Source: Methanomassiliicoccus sp. UBA345 (lineage in GTDB: Archaea > Thermoplasmatota > Thermoplasmata > Methanomassiliicoccales > Methanomassiliicoccaceae). Taken from it: a stretch of 64,000 nt of DNA. The stretch lies in the NCBI GenBank assembly GCA_002504525.1, contig DATD01000035.1:1511-65510 (forward strand), written 5' to 3'. The translations under genes were made by a program, and so were the position numbers. Of this stretch, positions 24,972 through 34,131 are shown one piece after another (the stretch's first letter is position 1; the number at the start of each line of letters is the position of its first letter). The notes under the pieces were generated by a model that did no database searches, was not told the DNA's origin, and saw only the letters and a list, made by a program, of their open reading frames with translations.

Positions 24972-26226
24972 GCGAGCTTGCCTTCAGGGCGAATTCCAGG
25001 GACTTGTCGCGCATGCCGTTGGCATAGTACATCTGGGAGACCTTATTGAGCAGCTCCACCTGCTTGGACTTCATGGCCGCGCGCGACAGCTGGAACATGC
25101 GCAGGGCCTCGTCGTCCTCGCCGGTCCTGATGGCGACGATGCCCAGGAGGAAGTATGCCCGGGACTCTTCCTCGGGGTTGTCGATGTGCCGGTCCAGCAG
25201 CCTCTGCAGGATCTCCTTGGGCTCGTGGTAATCCTCATTGCGGATAAGGACCTCCGCTATGGTGCATTCCAGCAGGTTGTTGACCCGGCCGTCGAACACG
25301 TTGCGGGCGCGTATGAACGCCTTGTAAGCGTAGTCCCACTCCTTCCGGTCCATGTAGTTCAGCCCCTCTATCATGTAGCCGTCGAATCGCTCCGAGGGAA
25401 TGCTCGACGCCTCCATGAACTTGCACACGATGAGACAATACTCATGCTTCCCGACCCGCCTGGCAGTCTCGGCCTGAACGTAGTGCACGGTCCCGCTGTA
25501 TCCTTTGGTCACGTCCCTGATGTTGGAGACTGCCTCCAGCAGTTCCTCGTCCGGCGACAGCAACAGTTCGTTGGCATGATTGAACACCAGGATCTCCGCG
25601 TCCACGTAACGGCGGGCGCAGACCAGATGGTACAGCACCTCCTTGAGGTCATCCCAGTGAAGCCAGTAGTCGGCCGCGAAATTGTGGTAGTCGCGGATCT
25701 TCTCCGGATCGGTCACGGAGAGCACGTATTCCTTGAGCTCCTTGGGGAGATCGACCATCCCCCGCTCGTCGATCGGCAGCAGCGAGGTGGCGATGTCCGG
25801 CAGCACCTCGCGCCGGAACGGCTTGCGGAACACGCAGGACATTGCCACCACCGGCTTGAACTTCTCGTCCAGGACCCTCCACAGCTCCGGCCCCTTGCAC
25901 TTCCTGATGTCCTGGTAGGCGGTCAGATCGAGATCGTTCTCGTCAGCATATTGCTTGATCTCTCTGGCTCTCGCCTCTCCGGCCGGCGTCAGGAAGTACA
26001 CCTTGCGCTTGGTCCGCCCCCTCTTGATGTGGGACAGCCGCTCCTTGACCTCTCCGGCGTTCTTGAGCTTCTTGAGTTCCAACGCGGCGTGGGCGCGGGA
26101 AATGCGCAGGGCCGCGGCGATCCCGTCTTGACTTATATCGATAGGGACATCATAGGACTCCAGATACCTGGTGTATTGTTGCAGGTGGAACAGGATGCGT
26201 TCGCCCACCGTGAGCGCTACTGCCAA
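24949..26226 (-). CDS. Winged-helix/TPR-like putative regulator (paralogue A)
   Basis: The 425-residue protein starts with a winged-helix DNA-binding domain (DISQDGIAAALRISRAHAALELKKL, then a basic wing IKRGRTKRKVYFLTPAGE). A middle block contains KCKGPELWRVLDE and LLPIDERGMVDLP. The C-terminal half is made of TPR-like helical repeats. It is probably a transcription factor with a protein-interaction or ligand-binding tail. The TTG start at 26226 is supported by a strong GGGAGGAGAT site. It is a tandem paralogue of the gene just upstream. The target is unknown. Confidence 0.75.
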   Translation of the reverse strand: MAVALTVGERILFHLQQYTRYLESYDVPIDISQDGIAAALRISRAHAALELKKLKNAGEVKERLSHIKRGRTKRKVYFLTPAGEARAREIKQYADENDLDLTAYQDIRKCKGPELWRVLDEKFKPVVAMSCVFRKPFRREVLPDIATSLLPIDERGMVDLPKELKEYVLSVTDPEKIRDYHNFAADYWLHWDDLKEVLYHLVCARRYVDAEILVFNHANELLLSPDEELLEAVSNIRDVTKGYSGTVHYVQAETARRVGKHEYCLIVCKFMEASSIPSERFDGYMIEGLNYMDRKEWDYAYKAFIRARNVFDGRVNNLLECTIAEVLIRNEDYHEPKEILQRLLDRHIDNPEEESRAYFLLGIVAIRTGEDDEALRMFQLSRAAMKSKQVELLNKVSQMYYANGMRDKSLEFALKASSLKESGTF

Positions 26227-26263
26227 CTATATCTCCTCCCGCTGGATATTGCACGATTGTTAT

Positions 26264-27553
26264 TTATCTCATGCCCTGCCAAGTAACCTGTTCGCTGCGC
26301 GTCCTCTTGGCGCGTTGGGCGTACTCCACCGCCTTCTCCTCCATACCCATGAGTGTATAGGCATCGGACAGGCGGAGGTAGATCTCGCCGTTCTCCTTGT
26401 TCCGGGCGGCGCCCCTGCTTTTGCTGAACGACCTTACCGCTTCCTGGGCCATCCCGGAGCGCAGGTACGCCATCCCCAGCTGGTAGAATATGTGCTCCAG
26501 CTGGTCCGCCTCCCTCACCCCTTCAGCCAGAATGTTCTCCAGCACCGCTCTCGCTTCGGGCATTCGCCCCGCCCTCATGAGCGTTTCCGCGATCTCGCAT
26601 TCCAGCTGGGCGCTTGCCTCTGTCGAATCCTCCCTGGCCCTCACCAGGAGGGCATAGGCGCGGTCCAGTTCGCCGTTCTCGCGGAACACCAGGCCTTCCA
26701 TTACGACCCCGTTGAGCTTCTCCCCCGGCATGGCCGACGCCTGCAGCTCCCTCGCCCTCTCCAATGCATAGTCCAACTCGCCGGCGTGGAGGGCGGCACG
26801 GGCCTGGGCGAACAGTACCTTGCCGCGATACCGTTCCGACGGGACGACCGAACTGAATATGGTATGAAGGTCCTCATCAGGCGTAGCCAGCAGCGCGTTC
26901 GCTTTGGAGGAGAGAAGCATCTCCGCCTCCTTCGCCCGCCCCGAGCCGATGAGGTGGTACAGCCGCTCCCGGTAGTCCCCTTCGCGAAGCCAATAGTCAG
27001 CGGCAAAACTGTGGTAGCGGCGCATACGCTCCTCGTCCACCACCGTGGCGCCGTACTCCTTCAGGCTCGTTGGTAGATCGACCATGCCCTCCTGATCGGT
27101 GGGTAGCAGCGATATGGTGGTCTCCGGCAGGGCGTCGCGGCGGAACGGCCTGCGGAACACCCCGGCCTGGCCCAGGACCTCGCGGGACGCCTCGTCCAGG
27201 CTGGCCCATAGCTCCGGCCCCTTGCACTTCTTGAGGTCCAGGAACGCCTGCACCTCGATCCCCTCGCTCTCGGCGAACGCCCTCACCTTGGACGCGCGCT
27301 CCTCTCCCGCTGGAGTGAGGAAGTACACCTTGCGCTTGGTCTTGCCCTTCTTGATATGGACCAGATTCTCGATGACCTCATTGTTCTCCTTGAGCTTCTT
27401 CAGCTCGATGGCGGCGTGGGCGCGGGAAATGCGCAATGCTGAAGCGATGCCGTCCTGGCTAACGTCCAATGGCGCATCGTAACTGTCCATATACTTGCTG
27501 TACTGTCCGAGATGGAGGACTATTCTCTCCCCCACGGTGAGGGTTCCGGGCAT
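26264..27553 (-). CDS. Winged-helix/TPR-like putative regulator (paralogue B)
   Basis: The 429-residue protein has the same architecture as its downstream neighbour: LDVSQDGIASALRISRAHAA, a wing KKGKTKRKVYFLTPAGEE, KCKGPELWASLDE, LLPTDQEGMVDLP and C-terminal TPR-like repeats. The winged-helix parts are strongly conserved between the two while the TPR parts have diverged, which suggests similar DNA targets but different input signals. ATG 27553 has GGGAGAT upstream, and a TTTTAATAGG-like TATA box precedes it. It is divergent from dtdA. Confidence 0.75.
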   Translation of the reverse strand: MPGTLTVGERIVLHLGQYSKYMDSYDAPLDVSQDGIASALRISRAHAAIELKKLKENNEVIENLVHIKKGKTKRKVYFLTPAGEERASKVRAFAESEGIEVQAFLDLKKCKGPELWASLDEASREVLGQAGVFRRPFRRDALPETTISLLPTDQEGMVDLPTSLKEYGATVVDEERMRRYHSFAADYWLREGDYRERLYHLIGSGRAKEAEMLLSSKANALLATPDEDLHTIFSSVVPSERYRGKVLFAQARAALHAGELDYALERARELQASAMPGEKLNGVVMEGLVFRENGELDRAYALLVRAREDSTEASAQLECEIAETLMRAGRMPEARAVLENILAEGVREADQLEHIFYQLGMAYLRSGMAQEAVRSFSKSRGAARNKENGEIYLRLSDAYTLMGMEEKAVEYAQRAKRTRSEQVTWQGMR

Positions 27554-27657
27554 GATGAACGAATCTCCCTGGTGCCTATTAAAAGAATGGAGCTAACCGT
27601 ATACTTAGATAACGATAATACTGCGCACAGCCAGCGATATGGCGCCACAGCGGTGCA

Positions 27658-27667
27658 ACATAAATAC
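27658..27667 (+). promoter_or_regulatory. TATA box of dtdA
   Basis: ACATAAATAC places transcription near 27688, giving a leader of about 20 bases with GCGGAGG before the ATG at 27707. Confidence 0.5.
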
Positions 27668-27706
27668 GAGCGGCGCGGTTCGCCCGATGGCCTGCGGAGG
27701 ACAAGG

Positions 27707-28540
27707 ATGAGGTTGATAATATGCAGCACGGAGGACGAGGCCAGCGTCAACATCGCCAATGCACTGCGGTCATTGACCGAGTGGACCGAGGAGGGCGAGT
27801 TCGGTGGCCGCCCGGTCCTGCGCCACAGCGATCTCCGATTGCTGTTGACCGATGAGCTGCACATCCATGCTGAAGGCATCGACCTGGCGGCCGAGAGGGT
27901 CCTGGGACGAAAGGTCGATGAGGTCGTGTTCCTGTCCCGGCACCGCGCGGCGTCCGGAAGACCGTCCCTGACCGTCCACCCCATCGGCAACTGGGGCAAG
28001 GCGGAGTACGGTGGCCGGGAGAGAACGCTCACTCCCGCATCGCCGCATCTCATGACCTCCCTCCTAAGGAAGATGAGAGCAGAAGCGGCGAACCTCCCAT
28101 ATGACGTAGTGTTCGAGGTGACCCACCACGGCCCGCTGCTGAGCCGGCCCACGTTGTTCATGGAGATCGGCAGTGACGAATCGTCCTGGGGGAACAAGGA
28201 CGCTGCCGCCGCCCTCGCCGCCAGCCTCCTGAAGGTGCAGGTCGAGGAGAATCCCGTGGCGATCGGCATCGGGGGCGGACACTACGCACCGAGGTTCAGC
28301 GAGGTCTCGCTGACCCGCCGCATCTCGTTCGGCCACATGCTCCCCGCCTATGCCATGGACCTTTCCGATCTCGACGGCCTGAGCCGCAGCATAGCCATGG
28401 CGATGGAGGCCACGGGAACAAGGACCGCCTACGTTCACAAAAAATCGATGAAGCGGTCGGAGGCCACCGCCGTTTCGTCCCTGGTCCGCGACCTGGGAGG
28501 CGAGACTGTGGACAGCTCCGACCTTGAAAGGTTGGAGTGA
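27707..28540 (+). CDS. dtdA: D-aminoacyl-tRNA deacylase (archaeal DtdA/GEK1 type)
   Basis: This enzyme removes D-amino acids wrongly attached to tRNA. The 277-residue protein has the family landmarks FLSRHRAASGRPSLTVHPIGN, FEVTHHGPLLSRPTLFMEIGS and GIGGGHYAPRFSE, with the metal-binding His residues in place. The start is ATG 27707 with a good ribosome site; the open frame to 27512 crosses the promoter and is excluded. The gene stands alone between regulator paralogue B and a CMD-family gene. Confidence 0.93.
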   Translation: MRLIICSTEDEASVNIANALRSLTEWTEEGEFGGRPVLRHSDLRLLLTDELHIHAEGIDLAAERVLGRKVDEVVFLSRHRAASGRPSLTVHPIGNWGKAEYGGRERTLTPASPHLMTSLLRKMRAEAANLPYDVVFEVTHHGPLLSRPTLFMEIGSDESSWGNKDAAAALAASLLKVQVEENPVAIGIGGGHYAPRFSEVSLTRRISFGHMLPAYAMDLSDLDGLSRSIAMAMEATGTRTAYVHKKSMKRSEATAVSSLVRDLGGETVDSSDLERLE

Positions 28541-28553
28541 GCTCTCCCGGAGC

Positions 28554-29051
28554 TTACTGCTTCTTGCCGCCGTAGCAGCCCTTGCCGGTGTCGGCGGTCC
28601 CGCCCGGCGTGTTCTCGGCGACCTTCTCGTCGGTGCCTTCCAGCTCGTTGAAGACCTGGGTAAGCCCCTTCTTGGCGATGGACCAGGACGGAACGCCCCC
28701 GACCACCACCGCAACGTGCATGGCCTCCACAATCTCCTCCTTCGTCGCGCCGTAGTTGGCGGCAACCTTGGCCTGAGGGTATATGCAGTCCTCGCACATC
28801 CGCACGGCCACACAGGCCAGGGCGATCAGGCGCTTGGTCTTGCGATCTAGGGCACCGTCCTCCACTAGCACGCGGTCCAGCTCCTTGATCACCACGGCCA
28901 GCTCGGGGTTGTGCTTCCTGATGTGAGCCAGGTTGCTGGGGATGTAGTCCCCCATGCGGCAGCCCATCTCCTCCACTGCATCTTCCGCGCTCACGGTGTC
29001 CTTCAGGTTGCCCATGCGCTTGCATTGTTTCTCGTTGTCATCGTTGGCCAT
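28554..29051 (-). CDS. Carboxymuconolactone decarboxylase/AhpD-like protein
   Basis: The 165-residue protein contains the CMD helical core with the redox pair CEDC (VRMCEDCIYPQAKVAANYGAT) followed by KEEIVEAMHVAVVVGGVPSW. In AhpD-type members this Cys pair takes part in peroxide defence or disulfide chemistry. The His that normally follows CxxC is replaced here by Gln. Extra Cys residues lie in the N-terminus and in the Gly-rich tail (GKGCYGGKKQ). The substrate is unknown. Confidence 0.8.
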   Translation of the reverse strand: MANDDNEKQCKRMGNLKDTVSAEDAVEEMGCRMGDYIPSNLAHIRKHNPELAVVIKELDRVLVEDGALDRKTKRLIALACVAVRMCEDCIYPQAKVAANYGATKEEIVEAMHVAVVVGGVPSWSIAKKGLTQVFNELEGTDEKVAENTPGGTADTGKGCYGGKKQ

Positions 29052-29110
29052 GTTCGCTCACCTTGATACGTTCACGAATCCTGCACGAGGCAGATAACCT
29101 TATGCCCGTA

Positions 29111-29818
29111 TCAGCCGTCGATGACGGTCCCTTTGATAGTCAGCCCCTTGGCCGCCTTGGACATCTCATCGAGATCTCGGCCGGCGACCACCAGCACCGG
29201 TATGCGGCACCGCATGACGATGGACGCCCCCATGGGGTCGAAGACCCCTGAAGCGCCGGCCCCGTGCTCGTCGCCCAGCAGGTCCTTCAGCTGCTGGAAC
29301 GACAGCCGCTCGTATCTTTTGGCGGCGCTGTCCCTCTTCGGGTCGGCCGAGTACACCGCGTCCACCGATGTGGCGTTGACGATCCTGGTCGCCCCCACTG
29401 CTTCGGCCAGGGATGCCGATACGCCGTCGGTGGTGTGTCCGGGGGTCGTCCCGCCCATCACCACGACCTTTCCCCTGCCAGCCTGCGAGGCTGCCTCATC
29501 CACGGTGGTCGGAACGCTCTGCTCCGCCAGGTCCCCCAGGGCAAGCTGCAGCAGACGGGCATTGAGCCTAGTGGTCATTATCCCCATCTCATCGAGCTGG
29601 TGATCGGGCGCGTTCAGCTCCCTTCCGATGTTGATGTACAGGCGGGCGGTCCTTCCGCCTCCGCATACCACGAACAGCTCCATATCTTTGGAGAGGTCCC
29701 TCAGGAGGGACGCGAAGCGCTTCAAGAACTCTCCGTCCCGGTCGCCCGGGATTATGATGGAGCCTCCGAGGGAGATGACCACCCGATCCATGCCGCCAGC
29801 ATTGGGATTGTCATTCAT
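29111..29818 (-). CDS. pyrH: Archaeal UMP kinase
   Basis: This amino-acid-kinase-fold enzyme makes UDP from UMP. The 235-residue protein has VVISLGGSIIIPG, VVCGGGRTARLYINIGREL, VVMGGTTPGHTTDGVSA and the NATSVDAVYSADPKRD segment typical of archaeal PyrH. The start at 29818 has GGGGAAGGATT upstream. A TATA-like TAATAAAGC (about 29888-29896, minus strand) would give a leader of near 50 bases. It is divergent from aRF1. Confidence 0.93.
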   Translation of the reverse strand: MNDNPNAGGMDRVVISLGGSIIIPGDRDGEFLKRFASLLRDLSKDMELFVVCGGGRTARLYINIGRELNAPDHQLDEMGIMTTRLNARLLQLALGDLAEQSVPTTVDEAASQAGRGKVVVMGGTTPGHTTDGVSASLAEAVGATRIVNATSVDAVYSADPKRDSAAKRYERLSFQQLKDLLGDEHGAGASGVFDPMGASIVMRCRIPVLVVAGRDLDEMSKAAKGLTIKGTVIDG

Positions 29819-29901
29819 AATCCTTCCCCCGCTGGTCAGGCCAGCCGCGATGGTGCCGCCGCCGGGGTGGGGTCATTTCTAGCAAAGCTTTATTACAGCC
29901 C

Positions 29902-29909
29902 TTTATTTA
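29902..29909 (+). promoter_or_regulatory. TATA box of the aRF1-argS operon
   Basis: TTTATTTA about 36 bases upstream of the aRF1 ATG predicts a leader of roughly ten bases. It shares the 120-bp gap with the pyrH promoter. Confidence 0.5.
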
Positions 29910-29941
29910 GAGATGAGCGCAGAATTAAGGTTGTATATATC

Positions 29942-31192
29942 ATGGCTCAGGAAGAGGCCGTTAACGACAGTTTGATGGAAAAGCGCCGATACGATTTCAA
30001 GCGCGCCCTGGAGGAGCTCCGGGACCTTCGGGGGCGCGGCACCGAGCTCGTCTCGGTGTACGTTCCCCCGGACAAGCAGATCTTCGACGTTGCCAATTAC
30101 CTGCGGGGCGAATACTCGCAATCACAGAACATCAAGAGCAAGAGGACCAACAAGGCCGTCACCGGCGCGCTGGAGTCGATCCTCGCTCGACTTAAGTACT
30201 TCAAGACCCCCCCACCAAACGGCGTGATATTTTTCGTCGGCGAGGTGGCGACCGTGGGCGACCAGACCAAGCAGGTCCAGTACGTACTGGAGCCGCCAGA
30301 GCCGATCACGTCGTTCATGTACCGCTGTGACTCCGAGTTCTACACCGAGAAGCTGTGGGGCATGCTCGACGAGAAGAAGACGTTCGGCCTTCTTGTCATA
30401 GATAGGTCGGAGGCGACCGTCGGCCTGTTGAAAGGCAAGAGGATCACCCCGGTCAAGAACATCCCGTCGCTGGTGCCGTCCAAGCACGGCCGCGGCGGTC
30501 AATCGGCGGTCCGTTTCGAGCGGCTGATCGAGATCGCCGCACATGAGTTCTTCAAGAAGGTTGGCGAGATCGCCTCGGAGACCTTCCTCAACGAGCCGGA
30601 CCTCAAGGGCATCATCATAGGGGGCCCTGGCGCCACCAAGGACTTCTTCGTCAAGGAGGAGTACCTACACCACGAGATGATGAAGAAGATCATCGACACC
30701 TTTGATACCGGCTATACGGACGAGTACGGCCTGAAGGAGCTGGTTGAGAAGGCCAAGGACTCGCTACAGGAGCTGGACCTGATGAGGGAGAAGCAGCTCA
30801 TCCAGCGCCTGCTGGAAGAGATCCGGAAGTCGGACGGCGGCCTCGCCACCTATGGCGAGGAGCAGGTCCGCCGAGCTCTCAGCATGGGGGCGGTGGACAC
30901 CCTTCTGCTCTCTGAAGGCCTGAGGAAGGAGCGGGTGAGGTTCGAATGCTCCTGCGGCAATTCGGGCGAGGTCACTGTTGATAAGGAGGAGGACGTCAAG
31001 TGTCCAAAGTGTCCAGATGCCACTCCTCAGGTGATTGAGAGCAAGGACGTCGTGGATGACTTCTACGATGAGGCGGGCAAGGTCGGAACGACGGTGGAGC
31101 TGCTGTCGGTCGACTCCGAGGAGGGCGAGATGCTGATGAAGGCCTTCGGGGGCGTCGCCGCCATACTCAGGTATTCCACGGGAGCGATGTAA
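29942..31192 (+). CDS. prf1: Peptide chain release factor aRF1
   Basis: The 416-residue factor reads all stop codons and triggers peptide release. Stop recognition motifs NIKS (63-66) and YRCDSEF (Y-x-C-x-x-x-F) are present, as is the catalytic GGQ in KHGRGGQSAVRF (near 185). The C-terminal domain has a four-Cys zinc-like region (CSCG, CPKC). This is a standard class I factor. In organisms that decode TAG as pyrrolysine, this protein would compete at TAG codons. The open frame extends far upstream to 29264, antisense to pyrH, and is not part of the gene. The stop overlaps the argS start (TAATG). Confidence 0.97.
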   Translation: MAQEEAVNDSLMEKRRYDFKRALEELRDLRGRGTELVSVYVPPDKQIFDVANYLRGEYSQSQNIKSKRTNKAVTGALESILARLKYFKTPPPNGVIFFVGEVATVGDQTKQVQYVLEPPEPITSFMYRCDSEFYTEKLWGMLDEKKTFGLLVIDRSEATVGLLKGKRITPVKNIPSLVPSKHGRGGQSAVRFERLIEIAAHEFFKKVGEIASETFLNEPDLKGIIIGGPGATKDFFVKEEYLHHEMMKKIIDTFDTGYTDEYGLKELVEKAKDSLQELDLMREKQLIQRLLEEIRKSDGGLATYGEEQVRRALSMGAVDTLLLSEGLRKERVRFECSCGNSGEVTVDKEEDVKCPKCPDATPQVIESKDVVDDFYDEAGKVGTTVELLSVDSEEGEMLMKAFGGVAAILRYSTGAM

Positions 31193-32907
31193 TGGACCCT
31201 CTGAGACCGTTCCGTTCTGAGGTGGAGAGTGCAGCAAAGGAGGCGTTCCGCTCCATGGGAGCGGACGTGCCGTTCGAGATCGAGGTGCCATCCACCGGCA
31301 TCGCCGATCTCGCGGTGCCGTGCTTCCCGCTCGCCAAGACGCTGCGCAAGGCGCCGGCCGCCATCGCCGAGGAGGCGCTGAGCCATCTGCCCGCCATGAC
31401 CCTGATCTCCAGGGCCTGGGCCGAGAAGGGCTATCTGAACTTCAAGGTCGACACCTCCGTGTTGGCATCCTCCACCGTGCGCGCCGTTCTGGAAGAGGCA
31501 TCCAGCTACGGCCGGGGCGAGGACCGGCCGGAGAAGGTGCTGCTGGAGCACACCTCCGTCAATCCCACCGGGCCGATCCATGTCGGCCGAGCTCGCAACC
31601 CTATCATCGGGGACACTCTCGCCCGATGCATGCGGGCCTGCGGGTACGACGTCACCACTGAGTATCTGGTCAACGACGTCGGCAAGCAGGTCGTGCTCCT
31701 GGCATGGGGCCTGGAGAACATCGACCCGTCCGAGGTGGACGCGGTCGAGAGCGATAAGGCGGACCACCGGCTGGTGCCGTTCTACCGCAAGGCCAACCAG
31801 ATGATGGAGGCCGACCCGGAGGTGGCAAGGCAGGTCGCCGACATGCTGGTCCGCTTCGAAGCAGGCGACGCCGAGGTCATCGATACAGTGCGTAAGACCG
31901 CCAGCCTCATGCTGGACGGCATAGTCCAAAGCCTCAGCGCCATCAACGTGCATATAGACCAGTTCACTTGGGAGTCGGACTTCATCAAGGATGGCTCGGC
32001 CCGCCGCGTCGTCGATGAGCTGACCAAGTGCGCGGTGTGCCGCGAGGACAAGGGCGCGCGCTACCTCGACCTGGAGGGCTGCGGCATCCACGGCCGGGGG
32101 ACCAAGTTCTTCTTCACCCGGGCGGACGGCACCACGCTGTACACCACGAGGGACATCGCCTACCACCTGAACAAGTTCTGCCGCGCCGACCGCGCCATCA
32201 ACATCCTGGGCGAGGACCAGAAGCTGGGCCAGGCCCAGCTGGCCAACGCCCTTCGGTTCCTCGGAAAGGACCGGGCGCCGGAATGCATATACTACTCGTT
32301 CGTTTCTCTGCCGGAAGGAAGGATGTCCACCCGCAAGGGCGTGGTGGTCTACCTCGACGACCTCATAGAGGAGGCGGAGGAGCGCGCCTTGGAGGAGGTC
32401 AGCAAGCGGCGTACCGACCTTTCGGAGGAGAAGATGCTGGAGATCGCCCGCAACATCGGTCGCGGCGCGGTGCGCTACAACATCGTCCGCGTGCAGCCGG
32501 AGAAACAGCTGATCTTCAAGTGGGAGGAGGCGCTGAACTTCGAAGGAAATTCGGCCCCCTTCGTGCAGTACGCCCACGCCCGGGCGTGCAGCATCCTGCG
32601 CAAGGCAGGCGACTTCGACCGCTCGGCCGATCCGTCGGTGCTCACCAATGATTACGAGGTGCGTCTCATCAAGGAGCTGGCAAGACTTCCGTCGGTGATA
32701 GTGGAGGCGGGAGAGAAGGCCCGCATACACCTGCTCCCGGTGTACTGCCAGGAGGTGGCATCGGCGTTCAATCAGTTCTATACCTACGTTCCGGTGCTGA
32801 AAGGGGAGGACATGAAGGACGCCCGGCTGGCCCTGGTGGAGGCGACCCGCATCGTGCTGGCCAATGCCCTCATCACCCTGGGATTGAGCGCTCCGGAGGA
32901 GATGTAG
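31192..32907 (+). CDS. argS: Arginyl-tRNA synthetase
   Basis: This class I synthetase charges tRNA-Arg. The 571-residue protein has EHTSVNPTGPIHVGRARN (the HIGH region), KMSK-like GRMSTRKG, and the C-terminal anticodon-binding DALR domain (VQYAHARACSILRKAG). It overlaps the aRF1 stop by one base and is followed within two bases by a GNAT gene, so the three form one operon. It ends in TAG. Confidence 0.97.
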   Translation: MDPLRPFRSEVESAAKEAFRSMGADVPFEIEVPSTGIADLAVPCFPLAKTLRKAPAAIAEEALSHLPAMTLISRAWAEKGYLNFKVDTSVLASSTVRAVLEEASSYGRGEDRPEKVLLEHTSVNPTGPIHVGRARNPIIGDTLARCMRACGYDVTTEYLVNDVGKQVVLLAWGLENIDPSEVDAVESDKADHRLVPFYRKANQMMEADPEVARQVADMLVRFEAGDAEVIDTVRKTASLMLDGIVQSLSAINVHIDQFTWESDFIKDGSARRVVDELTKCAVCREDKGARYLDLEGCGIHGRGTKFFFTRADGTTLYTTRDIAYHLNKFCRADRAINILGEDQKLGQAQLANALRFLGKDRAPECIYYSFVSLPEGRMSTRKGVVVYLDDLIEEAEERALEEVSKRRTDLSEEKMLEIARNIGRGAVRYNIVRVQPEKQLIFKWEEALNFEGNSAPFVQYAHARACSILRKAGDFDRSADPSVLTNDYEVRLIKELARLPSVIVEAGEKARIHLLPVYCQEVASAFNQFYTYVPVLKGEDMKDARLALVEATRIVLANALITLGLSAPEEM

Positions 32908-32908
32908 A

Positions 32909-33394
32909 ATGAAAATAGTCCCTCTTTCCGATGAGGACCGCGTCCCGGTGCGCATGCTGGAGCTGGGATGCATACGCGAGTATGTCGAAGGCATCATGGA
33001 GCAGAAATGGGAGGACTTCGACCAGGAGGTCCGGCAGAAGCTGGGCGCCTCCGCCAGCGGCTCCTTCGGCCATTACCGCGATTCCGGCCTGTCCTTCGTG
33101 GCCAAGGAAGGGGACAAGGTGGTGGGGTTCATCTTCGCCCAGATGGTGCCGTGGATCGATGGCATCGAGAAGGTGGCATGGGTCGAGAACATCGGGGTGG
33201 ACCCGGAGTTCCGCCGCATGGGCATCGGGTACATGCTGATGCGCCGCCTGGCCGAGGAAGGCAAGGAGCAGGGTGCCACAGTAGTGCACAGCTCGATCTC
33301 GCCGGACAACATATCATCGCTCCTGCTGCACAGGAAGCTTGGGTTCCTGGCCGAGGACCGCAAGATCGCGTACCTCGACCTCGGCAACCAGTAG
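32909..33394 (+). CDS. GNAT-family N-acetyltransferase
   Basis: The 161-residue protein has a complete GNAT core: a strand ENIGVDPEFRRMGIGYMLMRRL carrying the acetyl-CoA loop RRMGIG, and SSISPDNISSLLLHRKLGF. It lies one base after argS and is likely cotranscribed. A protein N-terminal or ribosomal acetylation role is plausible given the operon, but the substrate cannot be read from sequence. It ends two bases before the convergent lplA gene. Confidence 0.85.
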   Translation: MKIVPLSDEDRVPVRMLELGCIREYVEGIMEQKWEDFDQEVRQKLGASASGSFGHYRDSGLSFVAKEGDKVVGFIFAQMVPWIDGIEKVAWVENIGVDPEFRRMGIGYMLMRRLAEEGKEQGATVVHSSISPDNISSLLLHRKLGFLAEDRKIAYLDLGNQ

Positions 33395-33395
33395 G

Positions 33396-34121
33396 TCACC
33401 GCAGGAAGGTGTGTTGGGCGGTGGAATATTTCGTTTCGACTAGGTGAGCGGTAAGCTCGTTCTCGCGGTCGCTCATTGATCCCTCGGAGATCCCGGTCCC
33501 GAAAGCTCTTCGGAACCCGCTCACCACTGCCGACTTGACATCGCTCATCGGCGGCGCCGTGCCCAGCTCGATGGCGATCGATGTCATGCCGCCGGCCGTC
33601 CGCTTGGCAGAGCGCAGCACCCTTTCCATCCGGTCAAGGTCGGTATCCACGAGGATCGTCCCATGCAATGCCACGATGCTCCCGCGGCGCACCTGGGCGC
33701 TGCCGGAGATCTTGCGGCCTCGGACCAGGACGTCGTTCGGTCTATGGTGCGTGGCCTCGATGCCCAGCATCGACAGCGCGTCGATCAGCGCTCTGCACAC
33801 CCGCTCGAACGCCTCCCCCTCGGTGCCTGGCACCTCGGAACGGTCGACCGTCAGCGAGTAGATCAGCTGCCCGCTGTCCGTATATATCGCGCTGCCGCCC
33901 GACATGCGCCGGACCAGCGAGACGTTCTCCGCCGCAGCAGCCTCGAGGTCGACACACTCTCTCGTTTTCTGAAAATAGCCGATGGACACCGCGGGGGCGT
34001 CGCGGCGGTAAAAATGGAGGGTGCTGGGCGCCACACCCTCATTCCTGGCGATTAGGATGGCCTCGTCGGCCGCGGCCGTGTAGGCCGCATCGCGCAGGTC
34101 CGAGTCTAACAGCCGCCACAT
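33396..34121 (-). CDS. lplA: Lipoate-protein ligase A family protein
   Basis: The 241-residue protein has the BPL/LplA fold landmarks YFQKTRECVDLEAA, RRMSGGSAIYTDSGQLIYS and NDVLVRGRKISGSAQVRR, where the Lys of RKISG is the catalytic lysine. It would attach lipoate (or octanoate) to a lipoyl-domain protein such as GcvH. No such partner is in the window. It follows purP after about ten bases on the same strand. Confidence 0.88.
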   Translation of the reverse strand: MWRLLDSDLRDAAYTAAADEAILIARNEGVAPSTLHFYRRDAPAVSIGYFQKTRECVDLEAAAAENVSLVRRMSGGSAIYTDSGQLIYSLTVDRSEVPGTEGEAFERVCRALIDALSMLGIEATHHRPNDVLVRGRKISGSAQVRRGSIVALHGTILVDTDLDRMERVLRSAKRTAGGMTSIAIELGTAPPMSDVKSAVVSGFRRAFGTGISEGSMSDRENELTAHLVETKYSTAQHTFLR

Positions 34122-34131
34122 GCTGACCGTC

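Noticed and set aside
29264..29941. Upstream extension of aRF1
   Set aside because: It runs antisense through pyrH. The aRF1 family start aligns with ATG 29942.
31063..32997. 644-codon open frame antisense to argS
   Set aside because: High GC content keeps this frame open. The opposite strand is a full arginyl-tRNA synthetase, and the antisense translation has no family features.
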